From NCBI RefSeq assembly GCF_022879575.1, contig NZ_CP084262.1, positions 496,001-560,000 of the forward strand: a stretch of 64,000 nt of DNA, read 5' to 3'. A program made the translations under genes and the position numbers. Of this stretch, positions 15,320 through 23,266 are shown in pieces (the first letter of the stretch is position 1; each line of letters begins with the position of its first letter). The notes beneath the pieces were generated by a model, which worked only from the letters and a program-made list of their open reading frames with translations, ran no database searches and was not told the DNA's origin. The stretch is from Caballeronia sp. SL2Y3. GTDB lineage: Bacteria; Pseudomonadota; Gammaproteobacteria; Burkholderiales; Burkholderiaceae.

Positions 15320-17860
15320 TCACGGCAGCGTGTACGCGATCACGTAATCCCCCGCCTTGGTTCCGAGCGAACCATGCCCGCCCGCCGTCACCACGACGTA
15401 CTGCTTGCCGCTCGCGTCGGCGTAACTCATCGGCGTCGCCTGGCCGCCTGCCGGCAGACGCGCTTCCCATAGCTTGTTGCCGTTGCGCACGTCGTAGGCG
15501 CGCACGTATTGATCGAGCGTGCCCGTCAGGAACGTGACGCCGCCCGCCGTCACGATCGTGCCGCCGAGGCTCGGCACGCCGAGCGGCATCGGAATCGGCA
15601 GCGGCGCCTTGTCGCGAATCGTGCCGTTCTTGTGCTGCCACGCAATCTTGCCCGTGCGCAGATCGACCCCCGCGATATACCCCCACGGCGGGGCCTGACA
15701 CGGAATGCCGAGCGGCGACAGAAACGCATTCAGCTCGAACGCGAACGGCGTGCCGCGCGCCTGCTTGATGCCGCTCGTCTCGCTGCCCTTTTTCTCGCCC
15801 GCCTGCTCGTTGAGCTTTTCGCGCGGAATGAGCTTCGAGGTGAACGCCATGTAATCCGGATTAGCGATCAGAATCTGCCGCACCGGATCCACCGACACGC
15901 CGCCCCAGTCGAAGACGCCGAAGTTGCCCGGAAACACCAGCGTGCCCTGCTCGGACGGCGGCGTGAACGGCCCCTCGTAGCGCAGACTCTTGAACTTGAT
16001 GCGGCACCAAAGCTGATCGAACGGCGTCGTGCCCCACATGTCGGCCTCGCGCACGCGCGGCGGATTGAAGTTGAGCGCGGAGACGGCCTGCGTCGGCGAC
16101 GTGCGGTCGCCTCGCGCCGCGCCTTGCGGCACCGGCACCTCGTTGATCGGGATGATCGGCTGGCCGGTTTCTCGGTTCAGCACGTAAATGCTGCCCTGCT
16201 TCGTCGACGCGATCAGCGCCGGCTGCATGCCCTGCGCGGTTTGCAGATCCACGAGCGTCGGCTGGCCGCCCACGTCCATGTCCCAGAGATCGTGGTGCGT
16301 GAACTGATAGTTCCAGCGCAGCTTGCCGGTCGCGACATCGAGCGCGACGACGCCCGCGCCGAAGCGCTCGGCCTGCTGCGTGCGCTGGCCGCCCCACTGG
16401 TCGGGCGTCTGATTGCCCATCGGCAGATAGATCATGCCGCGCTTTTCATCGACGCTGAAGATCGACCACATGTTCGGCGAGTTGCGCACGTAGGTTCCGC
16501 CGGGCGCGATCGGCTCGGTGGCGTCCGGGTTGCCCGAATCCCAGTTCCAGACGAGATGGCCGTCGTTGACGTCATACGCGCGGATCACGCCGGACGGCTC
16601 GTTGTTCGATTCGTTGTCCGTCACGTGACCGCCGACGATCACGAGATTGCGCGCGACGGCCGGCGGCGACGTCGAGTAATAGCCGCCCGGCGTGAACGGC
16701 CCGATGTTCATGCGCAAGTCGATGGTCCCGTTCTTCCCGAAGCTCGCGCAGGGCTTGCCCGTATCGGCGTCGAGCGCGATCAGGCGCGCATCGGCGGTCG
16801 GGAGAAAGAGGCGGCGCGGGCATTCGTTCGAAGGCGCGGCGGGTTGAGGCGCCGGTTGGGGGGCGGTCTGATCGCCGGTCTGCGCGGGCGTGGAGGCGGC
16901 GGCATCGCTGGACGCGGCGGGCGCGGACGCCTGCGCATCGGACGACGCTTCCGAAGCGGCGGACGCAGCGGACGCGGCCGCGGGCAAAGCCGCCGCCGCA
17001 TGCATCGCCGGATCGTAGTACGCGACGCCCCGGCAGGTCATGTGCTCCCAATGCTTGAACCCGACCGCGCTCTGAATCTGCGGATCGAAGTGCCAGCGTT
17101 CCTTGCCGGTCGCGGCATCGAGCGCAAAGACCTTGCTGTGCGGCGTACACAAAAAGAGCGTGTCGCCCACTTTGAGCGGCGTGTTCTCGTCGGTGGTTTC
17201 GGTCGGATCGTCGGGGCCGGGCATGTCGCCGGTGCGAAACGTCCACGCCGTCTTCAACTGATGCACGTTCTGCGGCGTGATCTGCGCGAGCGGCACATAG
17301 CGTTGGCCGAGCGGCGAGCCGCCATAGTCGATCCAGTCGCCCGGCTGCCGTCCGGTCGCGGCGTTCAGGTCCGGCTGGTTCGGATCGGCGGCCACGCTCA
17401 CGTCGATGCTGCCCGCGCGATCGTGCGGATCGGTGAAGTACGTGCCGATGCCGAGCAGCACCGCCAGCACGATCGCAGCCGCGAGCGGCACGCGCGCGGC
17501 GCGCGCAGTCGAAGGCGGACCGAACAGCGCGCCGCGATGCACATAAGGAATGAGCAGCCACACCGCGAGCAAGACCCAGATCCACAAGCGCGGCAGAAGC
17601 TGCCAGAAGTCGAAACGCGCTTCGAACACCGCCCAGATCGTCGATCCGAACAACACGAGCGCGAAGAGCAGCAGCGCGGAACGGCGTCGGATGAGCAAGA
17701 GGAGACCCGTCAGCACGATGGCGACGCCGGTGATCGCGTAGTACCACGATCCATCGAGCGTCACGAGATACGCGCCGCCTGCGGCGAGCACGAGTCCGAT
17801 CACGATGAACGCGATGGCCGTGCCGAACGTGAGCGGATGAAGTCTTGAGGTACTCGGCAT
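15320..17860 (-). CDS. gcd: Membrane-bound PQQ-dependent glucose dehydrogenase
   Basis: An 846-residue quinoprotein glucose dehydrogenase. Five hydrophobic segments fill residues 1-150 (the ubiquinone-reducing membrane anchor), followed by a periplasmic eight-bladed PQQ propeller with GDWIDYGGSPLGQRYVPLAQI, TCRGVAYYD, HDLWDMDVGGQPTL and GVPSLGGTIVTAGGV. It oxidises aldoses such as glucose to the lactone in the periplasm and feeds electrons to ubiquinone; in soil Burkholderiaceae this drives gluconate production and phosphate solubilisation. It is about 50 residues longer than the E. coli enzyme (796 aa), mostly due to an Ala/Ser/Pro-rich insertion at about residues 281-335, between TCRGVAYYD and CPRRLFLPTADA. 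PQQ synthesis genes are not in view. Confidence 0.93.
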   Translation of the reverse strand: MPSTSRLHPLTFGTAIAFIVIGLVLAAGGAYLVTLDGSWYYAITGVAIVLTGLLLLIRRRSALLLFALVLFGSTIWAVFEARFDFWQLLPRLWIWVLLAVWLLIPYVHRGALFGPPSTARAARVPLAAAIVLAVLLGIGTYFTDPHDRAGSIDVSVAADPNQPDLNAATGRQPGDWIDYGGSPLGQRYVPLAQITPQNVHQLKTAWTFRTGDMPGPDDPTETTDENTPLKVGDTLFLCTPHSKVFALDAATGKERWHFDPQIQSAVGFKHWEHMTCRGVAYYDPAMHAAAALPAAASAASAASEASSDAQASAPAASSDAAASTPAQTGDQTAPQPAPQPAAPSNECPRRLFLPTADARLIALDADTGKPCASFGKNGTIDLRMNIGPFTPGGYYSTSPPAVARNLVIVGGHVTDNESNNEPSGVIRAYDVNDGHLVWNWDSGNPDATEPIAPGGTYVRNSPNMWSIFSVDEKRGMIYLPMGNQTPDQWGGQRTQQAERFGAGVVALDVATGKLRWNYQFTHHDLWDMDVGGQPTLVDLQTAQGMQPALIASTKQGSIYVLNRETGQPIIPINEVPVPQGAARGDRTSPTQAVSALNFNPPRVREADMWGTTPFDQLWCRIKFKSLRYEGPFTPPSEQGTLVFPGNFGVFDWGGVSVDPVRQILIANPDYMAFTSKLIPREKLNEQAGEKKGSETSGIKQARGTPFAFELNAFLSPLGIPCQAPPWGYIAGVDLRTGKIAWQHKNGTIRDKAPLPIPMPLGVPSLGGTIVTAGGVTFLTGTLDQYVRAYDVRNGNKLWEARLPAGGQATPMSYADASGKQYVVVTAGGHGSLGTKAGDYVIAYTLP

Positions 17861-18009
17861 GCTGCAACCCTCCCGGAAGAATGGCGGAACGCGGCCGTCG
17901 TCAGCCGTGGTTCGGACGTTGCCAGACCGGTCCGGGGCAGCAAGTCACGTGCCGTTCGCGGGCAGCAGAGCGAATGAGAAATGAAGCAGTGCTTCGATGC
18001 GAAGCCGTG

Positions 18010-18333
18010 TCAGCGCGGACGCGGCCACCGTCCGCCGTGAACGGTCGCGCAATGCGTGCCGGAGACGAGCGCAGCCTTCAGATCGCTGCGCTCCGAGAAG
18101 CGCGGGGCGTCGAACCAGAGCAGAAACTCGTCGCGCCACACGCCCCAGGCGTTTTCGTCGAAGTCGAAGTCTTCGTCGATGCATCCGTTATCGCGCAGAT
18201 ACGCGCCGACGACCTGCTTGCCGTTCCAGTATGCAACGGCCACATCGGTCAGATCGGCGGTCATGCCGCGCGGCAGATCGCGGAGCAGCATGGCGAGGTG
18301 CGCCCTGAACGATGTGAAGTCGGTCGGTCTCAT
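18010..18333 (-). CDS. Uncharacterised protein, 107 aa
   Basis: A soluble acidic protein starting MRPTDFTSFRAHLAMLLRD at the ATG at 18333, which has GGAG eight bases upstream. The middle is rich in acidic and aromatic residues (DEDFDFDENAWGVWRDE). I do not recognise the family. It follows a frameshifted small gene (18388-18635) on the same strand by 54 bases, so the two may form an operon. Codon use is like that of neighbouring genes, supporting a real gene. The proline/arginine-rich end (GGRWPRPR) is typical of loosely constrained C-termini. Confidence 0.55.
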   Translation of the reverse strand: MRPTDFTSFRAHLAMLLRDLPRGMTADLTDVAVAYWNGKQVVGAYLRDNGCIDEDFDFDENAWGVWRDEFLLWFDAPRFSERSDLKAALVSGTHCATVHGGRWPRPR

Positions 18334-18387
18334 CGTGTGCTCCGCTTCAAAAAGATGCGTTGAAAACACTTACGCGGCGCGCGCGTT

Positions 18388-18635
18388 TCAGCCGAACGCG
18401 CCCTTATTGAGGTCCTTCTCGAACGCCGCCACCCATGCCGTGCCGTGCCCGATGCGATATTCGCGCTCCTTGAGCGTCGAGCGCCGCACAATGTTCACGT
18501 GCCCCCGAAGCGGATAAAGTCGTCCACGACGTCCGATTCGCCCGCCTCCTGCACGAGGAAATCGCTCGGGTCGAGCCGGTGGCGCGCGAGAATCGCGAGG
18601 AAATCCGCCTTTTCGTCGGGTGCGATCACTGACAT
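18388..18635 (-). pseudogene. Small conserved-looking protein broken by a one-base frameshift
   Basis: The reading frame starts at the ATG at 18635 (GGAGG five bases before) and runs MSVIAPDEKADFLAILARH to DDFIRFGG, where it meets a stop directly after a run of five Cs (plus strand 18502-18506). If the run had six bases the frame would continue HVNIVRRSTLKEREYRIGHG and end with NKGAFG at a TGA at 18388, giving 82 residues with uniform composition. The continuation is clearly coding-like, so this is one gene with a one-base deletion or a consensus error. I do not recognise the family. Confidence 0.65.
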
Positions 18636-18773
18636 GGCGCCCTCCGACATCGAACGCTGCTCATTCAAGGTAGCACACGCGCGGACGAACGGCGAAGCGA
18701 ATCGCCGCAGCACGCGATAACGCACATAACTTGCTGCGGAGCATGGCCGATTCACTTTCCGGAGGCATCGCCG

Positions 18774-19142
18774 ATGAACGTTTCGCCGTATCGCCACGCG
18801 TTTCTATGCGCGGCACTTTTCGCAGGCTCGCAGGTTCGCGCTGACGAGCCCGCTTGCGGCGTGCTGCAAGGCGCGTCGGGCAACGCGCTGACCTTGCAGG
18901 AAGGCGCGCGCGCCGATCTCGTGCAGGGCGAGAAGGCCGTGCACGGCGCGCTGCATATCTATCGGGATGACGCGGTGTATCGCGTGTACTGGCAGCCGGA
19001 TGGAAGCGCGGAGCAGTACGTGCTCGCGAATGCCGGGGAAAACAGCGTGCGGCTGGTCTCGACGCCGCCGCGCGGCGCGAAAGTGGACGCGGGACCGGGC
19101 ACGCTGCCGCCGCAGCAAGTGCTGTCGTGTCCCGCCTCGTGA
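18774..19142 (+). CDS. Small exported protein, 122 aa
   Basis: The ATG at 18774 follows GGAGG at nine bases. Residues 1-23 form a signal peptide (HAFLCAALFAGSQVRA, cleavage expected after VRA), leaving about 99 mature residues with two cysteines (one near each end) that could form a disulfide. The mature part looks like a small beta-rich periplasmic protein (HIYRDDAVYRVYWQPDGSAE). No family is recognised. It is divergent from the small minus-strand genes and converges on tyrB, so it is probably monocistronic. Confidence 0.68.
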   Translation: MNVSPYRHAFLCAALFAGSQVRADEPACGVLQGASGNALTLQEGARADLVQGEKAVHGALHIYRDDAVYRVYWQPDGSAEQYVLANAGENSVRLVSTPPRGAKVDAGPGTLPPQQVLSCPAS

Positions 19143-19164
19143 AACGAATGCGCCGAGCGACGCC

Positions 19165-20361
19165 TTACTTCGCCAGCACCTTGCCGATGGCGTCGGCGAC
19201 GGTCTGCACGTTGCTCTCGTTCAGCCCCGCGACGCACATGCGCCCCGAGCGCAGGATATACACGCCGAATTCCTCGCGCAGACGGTCGACTTGCGGCGCT
19301 TCGAGACCCGTGTATGTGAACATGCCGCGCTGCTTGACGTAACGCGACAACGCCTCGCCATGCACGTGCTCGCGCAGGCCGTCGTGAATGGCGCGTCGCA
19401 TGCGCGCGATGCGTTCGCACATCGCCGCGAGTTCTTCTTTCCACGACTGCGCGAGTTCGGGCGTCGTCAGCACCTTCGTCACGATCTTCGCGCCGTGCGT
19501 CGGCGGATTGCTGTAGTTCGCGCGCACCGCGCTCGTCAGTTGGCCGAGCACGCGGTCGGCTTCGGCGGCATCGTCGCAGATCACATGCAGGCCGCCGCAA
19601 CGCTCGCCATAGAGCGAGAAGTTCTTCGAAAACGAATTCGCGACGAATGCCGGCACGCCACGGCGCGCAAGCTCGCGCACGGCGAACGCGTCGTCTTCCA
19701 GCCCCGAGCCGAAGCCCTGATACGCCATGTCGACGAACGGCAGCAGGTCGCGCTTGTGCAGCACGTCGATGATCCTGACCCACTGCGCTTCGTCGAGATC
19801 CACGCCCGTCGGATTGTGGCAGCACGCATGCAGCAGCACGACGCTCTTTGCCGGCAACGCGTCGATGGCTTCGAGCATCGCGTCGAAGCGCAGGCCGCCG
19901 GTGGCCTCGTCGTAGTACGGATACGTGTTCACTTCGAAGCCCGCGCGCTCGAAGATGAAGCGATGGTTCTCCCACGTCGGATCGCTCACCCATACCTTCG
20001 ACGCCGGAAAGTATCGCTTGATGAGGTCCGCGCCGACCTTCAGCGCGCCCGAGCCGCCGAGCGTCTGCACGCTCGCGATGCGTCCTTCGGCGCGCGCCGC
20101 GCTGCCCGTGCCGAACACGAGCGCTTGCACGGCATCGCGATAATGCGCGAAACCGGCCATCGGCAGATACGGCTTCGGGCCGAGCTCTTGCAGAATCGAG
20201 AGTTCGGCTTCGCGCACCGCCTGCATGACGGGCAAACGGCCGGCGTCGTCGAAATAGATGCCGATGCTCAGATTGACCTTGTTCGTGCGCGGGTCCTTCT
20301 GGAAGTCTTCGTTCAGCGAGAGGATCGGGTCGCCGGGGTAGGCATCGATATGTTCGAACAT
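19165..20361 (-). CDS. tyrB: Aromatic amino acid aminotransferase
   Basis: A 398-residue class I PLP aminotransferase, the same length as E. coli TyrB (397). MFEHIDAYPGDPILSLNEDF at the start, LHACCHNPTGVD (PLP-binding Asn) and ANSFSKNFSLYGER with the PLP-lysine at residue 246 identify the aspartate/aromatic aminotransferase subgroup. It transaminates phenylpyruvate, 4-hydroxyphenylpyruvate and oxaloacetate in the cytoplasm. The ATG at 20361 was chosen because the open frame upstream encodes nothing conserved. It lies 35 bases downstream of an aromatic amino acid permease gene on the same strand, which supports a role in aromatic amino acid metabolism and suggests co-transcription. Confidence 0.92.
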   Translation of the reverse strand: MFEHIDAYPGDPILSLNEDFQKDPRTNKVNLSIGIYFDDAGRLPVMQAVREAELSILQELGPKPYLPMAGFAHYRDAVQALVFGTGSAARAEGRIASVQTLGGSGALKVGADLIKRYFPASKVWVSDPTWENHRFIFERAGFEVNTYPYYDEATGGLRFDAMLEAIDALPAKSVVLLHACCHNPTGVDLDEAQWVRIIDVLHKRDLLPFVDMAYQGFGSGLEDDAFAVRELARRGVPAFVANSFSKNFSLYGERCGGLHVICDDAAEADRVLGQLTSAVRANYSNPPTHGAKIVTKVLTTPELAQSWKEELAAMCERIARMRRAIHDGLREHVHGEALSRYVKQRGMFTYTGLEAPQVDRLREEFGVYILRSGRMCVAGLNESNVQTVADAIGKVLAK

Positions 20362-20396
20362 GGTCTGGGTATGAGGACTGGATTCAGGACGAAAAT

Positions 20397-21791
20397 TCAG
20401 GACGAAGGATGAGCGGGACGGCGCGCGTCGCCCTTGGTCTTGAGATAGTAGCCGATTCCGAGAACCGCCAGCCAGATAGGAATGAGATAGACGGATAGCC
20501 GCAGGTCCGGCGTCTCGTACATCACCCACACGATGCCCGCGACGAATGCTAGGCACAGGTAGTTCGTGAACGGATAACCGAGACTCGCAAACGTCGTGGC
20601 CGCGCCCTGCTCGCGCTTGTGGCGGCGGAACTTCAAATGAATGATGCTGATCATCGCCCAGTTGATGATGAGCGCCGATACCGCGAGCCCCATCAGCAGT
20701 TCGAACGCGCGGCCGGGAATGAAGTAATTGATCAGCACGCACGCCGCCGTGACGACCGCTGAAACGAAGAGCGCCGCGAGCGGAATGCCGCGCGCGCTCA
20801 CGCCCCGCAACGCACGCGGCGCGTTGCCCTGCTGCGCGAGGCCGTACAGCATGCGGCTATTGGCATAGACGCCGCTGTTGTACACGGAAAGCGCGGCCGT
20901 CAGCACGATCACATTCAGCACGTTCGCGACCACCGTGCTGTTCATCTCGCGGAAAATCAGCACGAACGGGCTGCCGCCGGTTGCGACCTTGTCCCACGGA
21001 TACAGCGAAAGCAGCACGCCGAGCGCGCCGATATAGAAAATGAGGATGCGGTAGATGACCTGATTCGTCGCGCGGGGAATGCTGCGCGACGGGTCCTCGG
21101 CTTCAGCCGCCGTGATGCCGACCAGTTCCAGCCCGCCGAACGAGAACATGATGACGGCCATCGACATCACGAGTCCGCTCGCGCCGTACGGGAAGAAGCC
21201 GCCGAGCCGCCAGAGGTTCGTCACACTGGCCTGCGGCCCCGCGTGGCCCGACGCGAGCAGATAGCCGCCGAACAGAATCATGCCGACGATCGCCGCGACT
21301 TTCACGATAGCGAACCAGAATTCGAGCTCGCCGTACGACTTCACGCTCGTCAGATTGATCGCGTTGACGAGCGCAAAGCACGCGAGCGCCGATACCCACG
21401 GCGGCAGCGTCGGCCACCAGTACTGCATATAGATGCCGACAGCCGAAAGCTCGGCCATGCTCACGAGGATATACACCGCCCAGTAGTTCCAGCCGGACAC
21501 GAAGCCGGCCGCGTGGCCCCAGTATTTGTCCGCGAAGTGGCTGAACGAGCCGGCCACGGGCTCGTCGACGACCATTTCCCCCAACTGCCGCATGATGAAA
21601 AACGCCATCATCGCGGCGATCGCGTAGCCGAGCAGCACGGACGGCCCGGCGAGCTTGATGGTCTGCGCGACGCCCAAGAAAAGCCCCGTGCCGATGGCGC
21701 CGCCGAGCGCGATGAGTTGAATGTGGCGGCTCTTGAGTCCGCGCCTGAGTGTTTCGTGCTGCGCTGCTGCCGGGTTGTTGCCTGAAGCCAT
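20397..21791 (-). CDS. Amino acid permease of the AAT family (AroP/PheP/ProY type)
   Basis: A 464-residue APC-superfamily permease with about twelve membrane segments. The consensus IALGGAIGTGLFLG in segment 1, FFIMRQLGEMVVDEPVAGSF and FGGLELVGITAAEAEDP are hallmarks of the AAT branch that includes AroP, PheP and ProY. It would import an amino acid by proton symport; position upstream of tyrB favours an aromatic substrate, though the specificity is inferred from context. The ATG at 21791 precedes MASGNNPAAAQHETLRRGLK, a typical N-terminus. Confidence 0.88.
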   Translation of the reverse strand: MASGNNPAAAQHETLRRGLKSRHIQLIALGGAIGTGLFLGVAQTIKLAGPSVLLGYAIAAMMAFFIMRQLGEMVVDEPVAGSFSHFADKYWGHAAGFVSGWNYWAVYILVSMAELSAVGIYMQYWWPTLPPWVSALACFALVNAINLTSVKSYGELEFWFAIVKVAAIVGMILFGGYLLASGHAGPQASVTNLWRLGGFFPYGASGLVMSMAVIMFSFGGLELVGITAAEAEDPSRSIPRATNQVIYRILIFYIGALGVLLSLYPWDKVATGGSPFVLIFREMNSTVVANVLNVIVLTAALSVYNSGVYANSRMLYGLAQQGNAPRALRGVSARGIPLAALFVSAVVTAACVLINYFIPGRAFELLMGLAVSALIINWAMISIIHLKFRRHKREQGAATTFASLGYPFTNYLCLAFVAGIVWVMYETPDLRLSVYLIPIWLAVLGIGYYLKTKGDARRPAHPSS

Positions 21792-22113
21792 TGTCGATCT
21801 CTGCCTGAACTGCCAAGGACGCGCGCCGCTGTGCCTGCCTTGCCGGAAAACGCGAAAAGTGTTGTTTTTTCGTGCGACGGGCGTCGGTGCAGGGCGAACA
21901 CTCGCCGGACCGTGCTCGGCGGCGCGCGGAAAAACACGCGATTTTACCGCCCCGGCGCCCCGCAAAGCCTTGTCGGATAGACTTCGCACCCTGATGGGGC
22001 GCGAAGGCGCGCCGTCAACAGATCAAACTGACCCGGGAATCAGGTCTTTTTCGGAGGATTGATTCCGGCGCTCCCCGCGCAGAATGGATTCATCCACTAA
22101 CGGGGAAGCCAAC
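21792..22113. other. Spacer between divergent genes, no gene seen
   Basis: About 320 bases upstream of both the permease (minus) and a small plus-strand gene. It contains a T6 run near 21862 and an imperfect palindrome centred on CCCGGG near 22033 followed by T5; neither is convincing as a terminator or operator. Promoters for both genes must lie here but I cannot point to good boxes. Confidence 0.4.
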
Positions 22114-22383
22114 ATGTTCCAGACGATGCAAACAAACGGCACGCCGCAGCAGACGGCGATTCTGGGCGCAATCGAATCGCACGCGGGCATGGCGGCTTGC
22201 GAAGCCGAACTGCTCGCCGAACTCCGGACGGCATCGGACAACGTGCTGCGCCTCGCCGCGCAGGTGCGCACGCAGGCCAACGCGGATGCCGCCGCCGACG
22301 CCGCCGAAGCGCTGGCCGGGCAGCACGCAATCGCGCAAAGGCTGATCGGCCGCCTGCTCGCGATGCCCGTCGCCGAAGTCTGA
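22114..22383 (+). CDS. Small helical protein, 89 aa
   Basis: The ATG at 22114 lies seven bases after GGGGAAG; an in-frame ATG 30 bases earlier lacks such a site. The product begins MFQTMQTNGTPQQTAILGAI and is almost entirely alpha-helical and Ala/Leu/Glu/Gln-rich, with no membrane segment or cysteine apart from one Cys near residue 30. No family is recognised. It is followed 45 bases later by a one-helix membrane protein on the same strand, probably the same transcript. Confidence 0.55.
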   Translation: MFQTMQTNGTPQQTAILGAIESHAGMAACEAELLAELRTASDNVLRLAAQVRTQANADAAADAAEALAGQHAIAQRLIGRLLAMPVAEV

Positions 22384-22428
22384 GCACCACGCCTCACAAG
22401 AACACGTATCGAATCGAGGAATACGACA

Positions 22429-22590
22429 ATGAACTACCTGACCATCATCGCCATCGTCTGGACCGTTTGCGCGCTGTTCGCCGTGCTGTTCATCCGCGGC
22501 GCGACGCTGCGCGAGCGCAAGCCCGTGCCCGTGCAAAGCCGCACGCGCCGCGCCGCCGGCGCGAGCGTGAAGGACGCGAGCCGCGCCTAA
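22429..22590 (+). CDS. Single-pass small membrane protein, 53 aa
   Basis: MNYLTIIAIVWTVCALFAVL forms one transmembrane helix at the N-terminus, followed by a strongly basic cytoplasmic tail (RGATLRERKP, then SRTRRAAGAS). GAGGA lies eight bases before the ATG at 22429. This architecture is common among uncharacterised Burkholderiaceae small proteins; no function can be given. It ends just before aroQ, which is on the opposite strand. Confidence 0.6.
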   Translation: MNYLTIIAIVWTVCALFAVLFIRGATLRERKPVPVQSRTRRAAGASVKDASRA

Positions 22591-22612
22591 CGACCTGACG
22601 CGCCACACGGCA

Positions 22613-23050
22613 TCACCTGATCGCCGATACCGCCGCGCGCAGGCCCAGCAGATAGCTTTCCACGCCGAAGCCGCAGATTTGCCCCTTCACGACTTCGGAG
22701 AATACGGACACGTGCCGGAACGCTTCCCGCGCGTGAACGTTCGACATGTGGACCTCGATGACGGGCGCGGTCAGGATGGCGAGCGCATCGCGGATGGCGT
22801 AGCTGTAATGCGTCCACGCGCCCGCGTTGATGACGACTGCATCGACGTTCTCGCTGAACGCCTGATGGATGCGCGAGCACATCTCGCCTTCGATGTTGGT
22901 CTGGTAGCACTCGACTTCGACGCCCAGTTCCTTGCCGAGCGCGGCCAGTTGCTCGTCGATCTGCGCGAGCGTCGCGGTGCCGTACTGCTTCGGATCGCGC
23001 TTGCCGAACATGTTGAGGTTGACGCCGTGCAGCGTCAGGATCTTTGCCAT
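22613..23050 (-). CDS. aroQ: Type II 3-dehydroquinate dehydratase
   Basis: A 145-residue type II dehydroquinase, the usual size. Family motifs are LHGVNLNMFGKRDP at the N-terminus, YQTNIEGEM, NAGAWTHYSYAIRDAL and VIEVHMSNVHAREAFRHVS, which carry the catalytic Tyr/Arg loop and the active-site His residues. It dehydrates 3-dehydroquinate to 3-dehydroshikimate, in the shikimate pathway or in quinate breakdown. The first motif usually reads LxGPNLNxLGxRxP; here HGVN and MF differ, a feature of the secondary AroQ copies often found in this group. The ATG at 23050 gives the standard N-terminus. Confidence 0.9.
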   Translation of the reverse strand: MAKILTLHGVNLNMFGKRDPKQYGTATLAQIDEQLAALGKELGVEVECYQTNIEGEMCSRIHQAFSENVDAVVINAGAWTHYSYAIRDALAILTAPVIEVHMSNVHAREAFRHVSVFSEVVKGQICGFGVESYLLGLRAAVSAIR

Positions 23051-23266
23051 GGTGTGTCCTCGATGGATGAGCAGCGGCTTGAAGGGCTGCGGATTCGGAT
23101 GCGCAGATTCTGAAGGCCGGCTCGCGCGATGACAATAGCGCCGCTGACCGCTCGCCCGTTTCAGTTTCCGAGCGACCTGCCGTAAACCCGCATATGACGG
23201 TGCACGCCGGATAGTCCGCGCTTCACCGATGCCTTCCAAGTATTTCTCGGTCCGCCGGTACCTCGC

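Noticed and set aside
15509..17848. Very long open frame antisense to gcd, and many similar antisense frames (for example 960-1979, 34591-35886, 52670-54940)
   Set aside because: They mirror strong genes on the other strand, are arginine/histidine-rich with no domain pattern, and arise from GC-rich third positions.
22025..22055. CCCGGG-centred palindrome followed by five Ts as a terminator
   Set aside because: The stem is interrupted and lies just before a gene start rather than after a gene on that strand.
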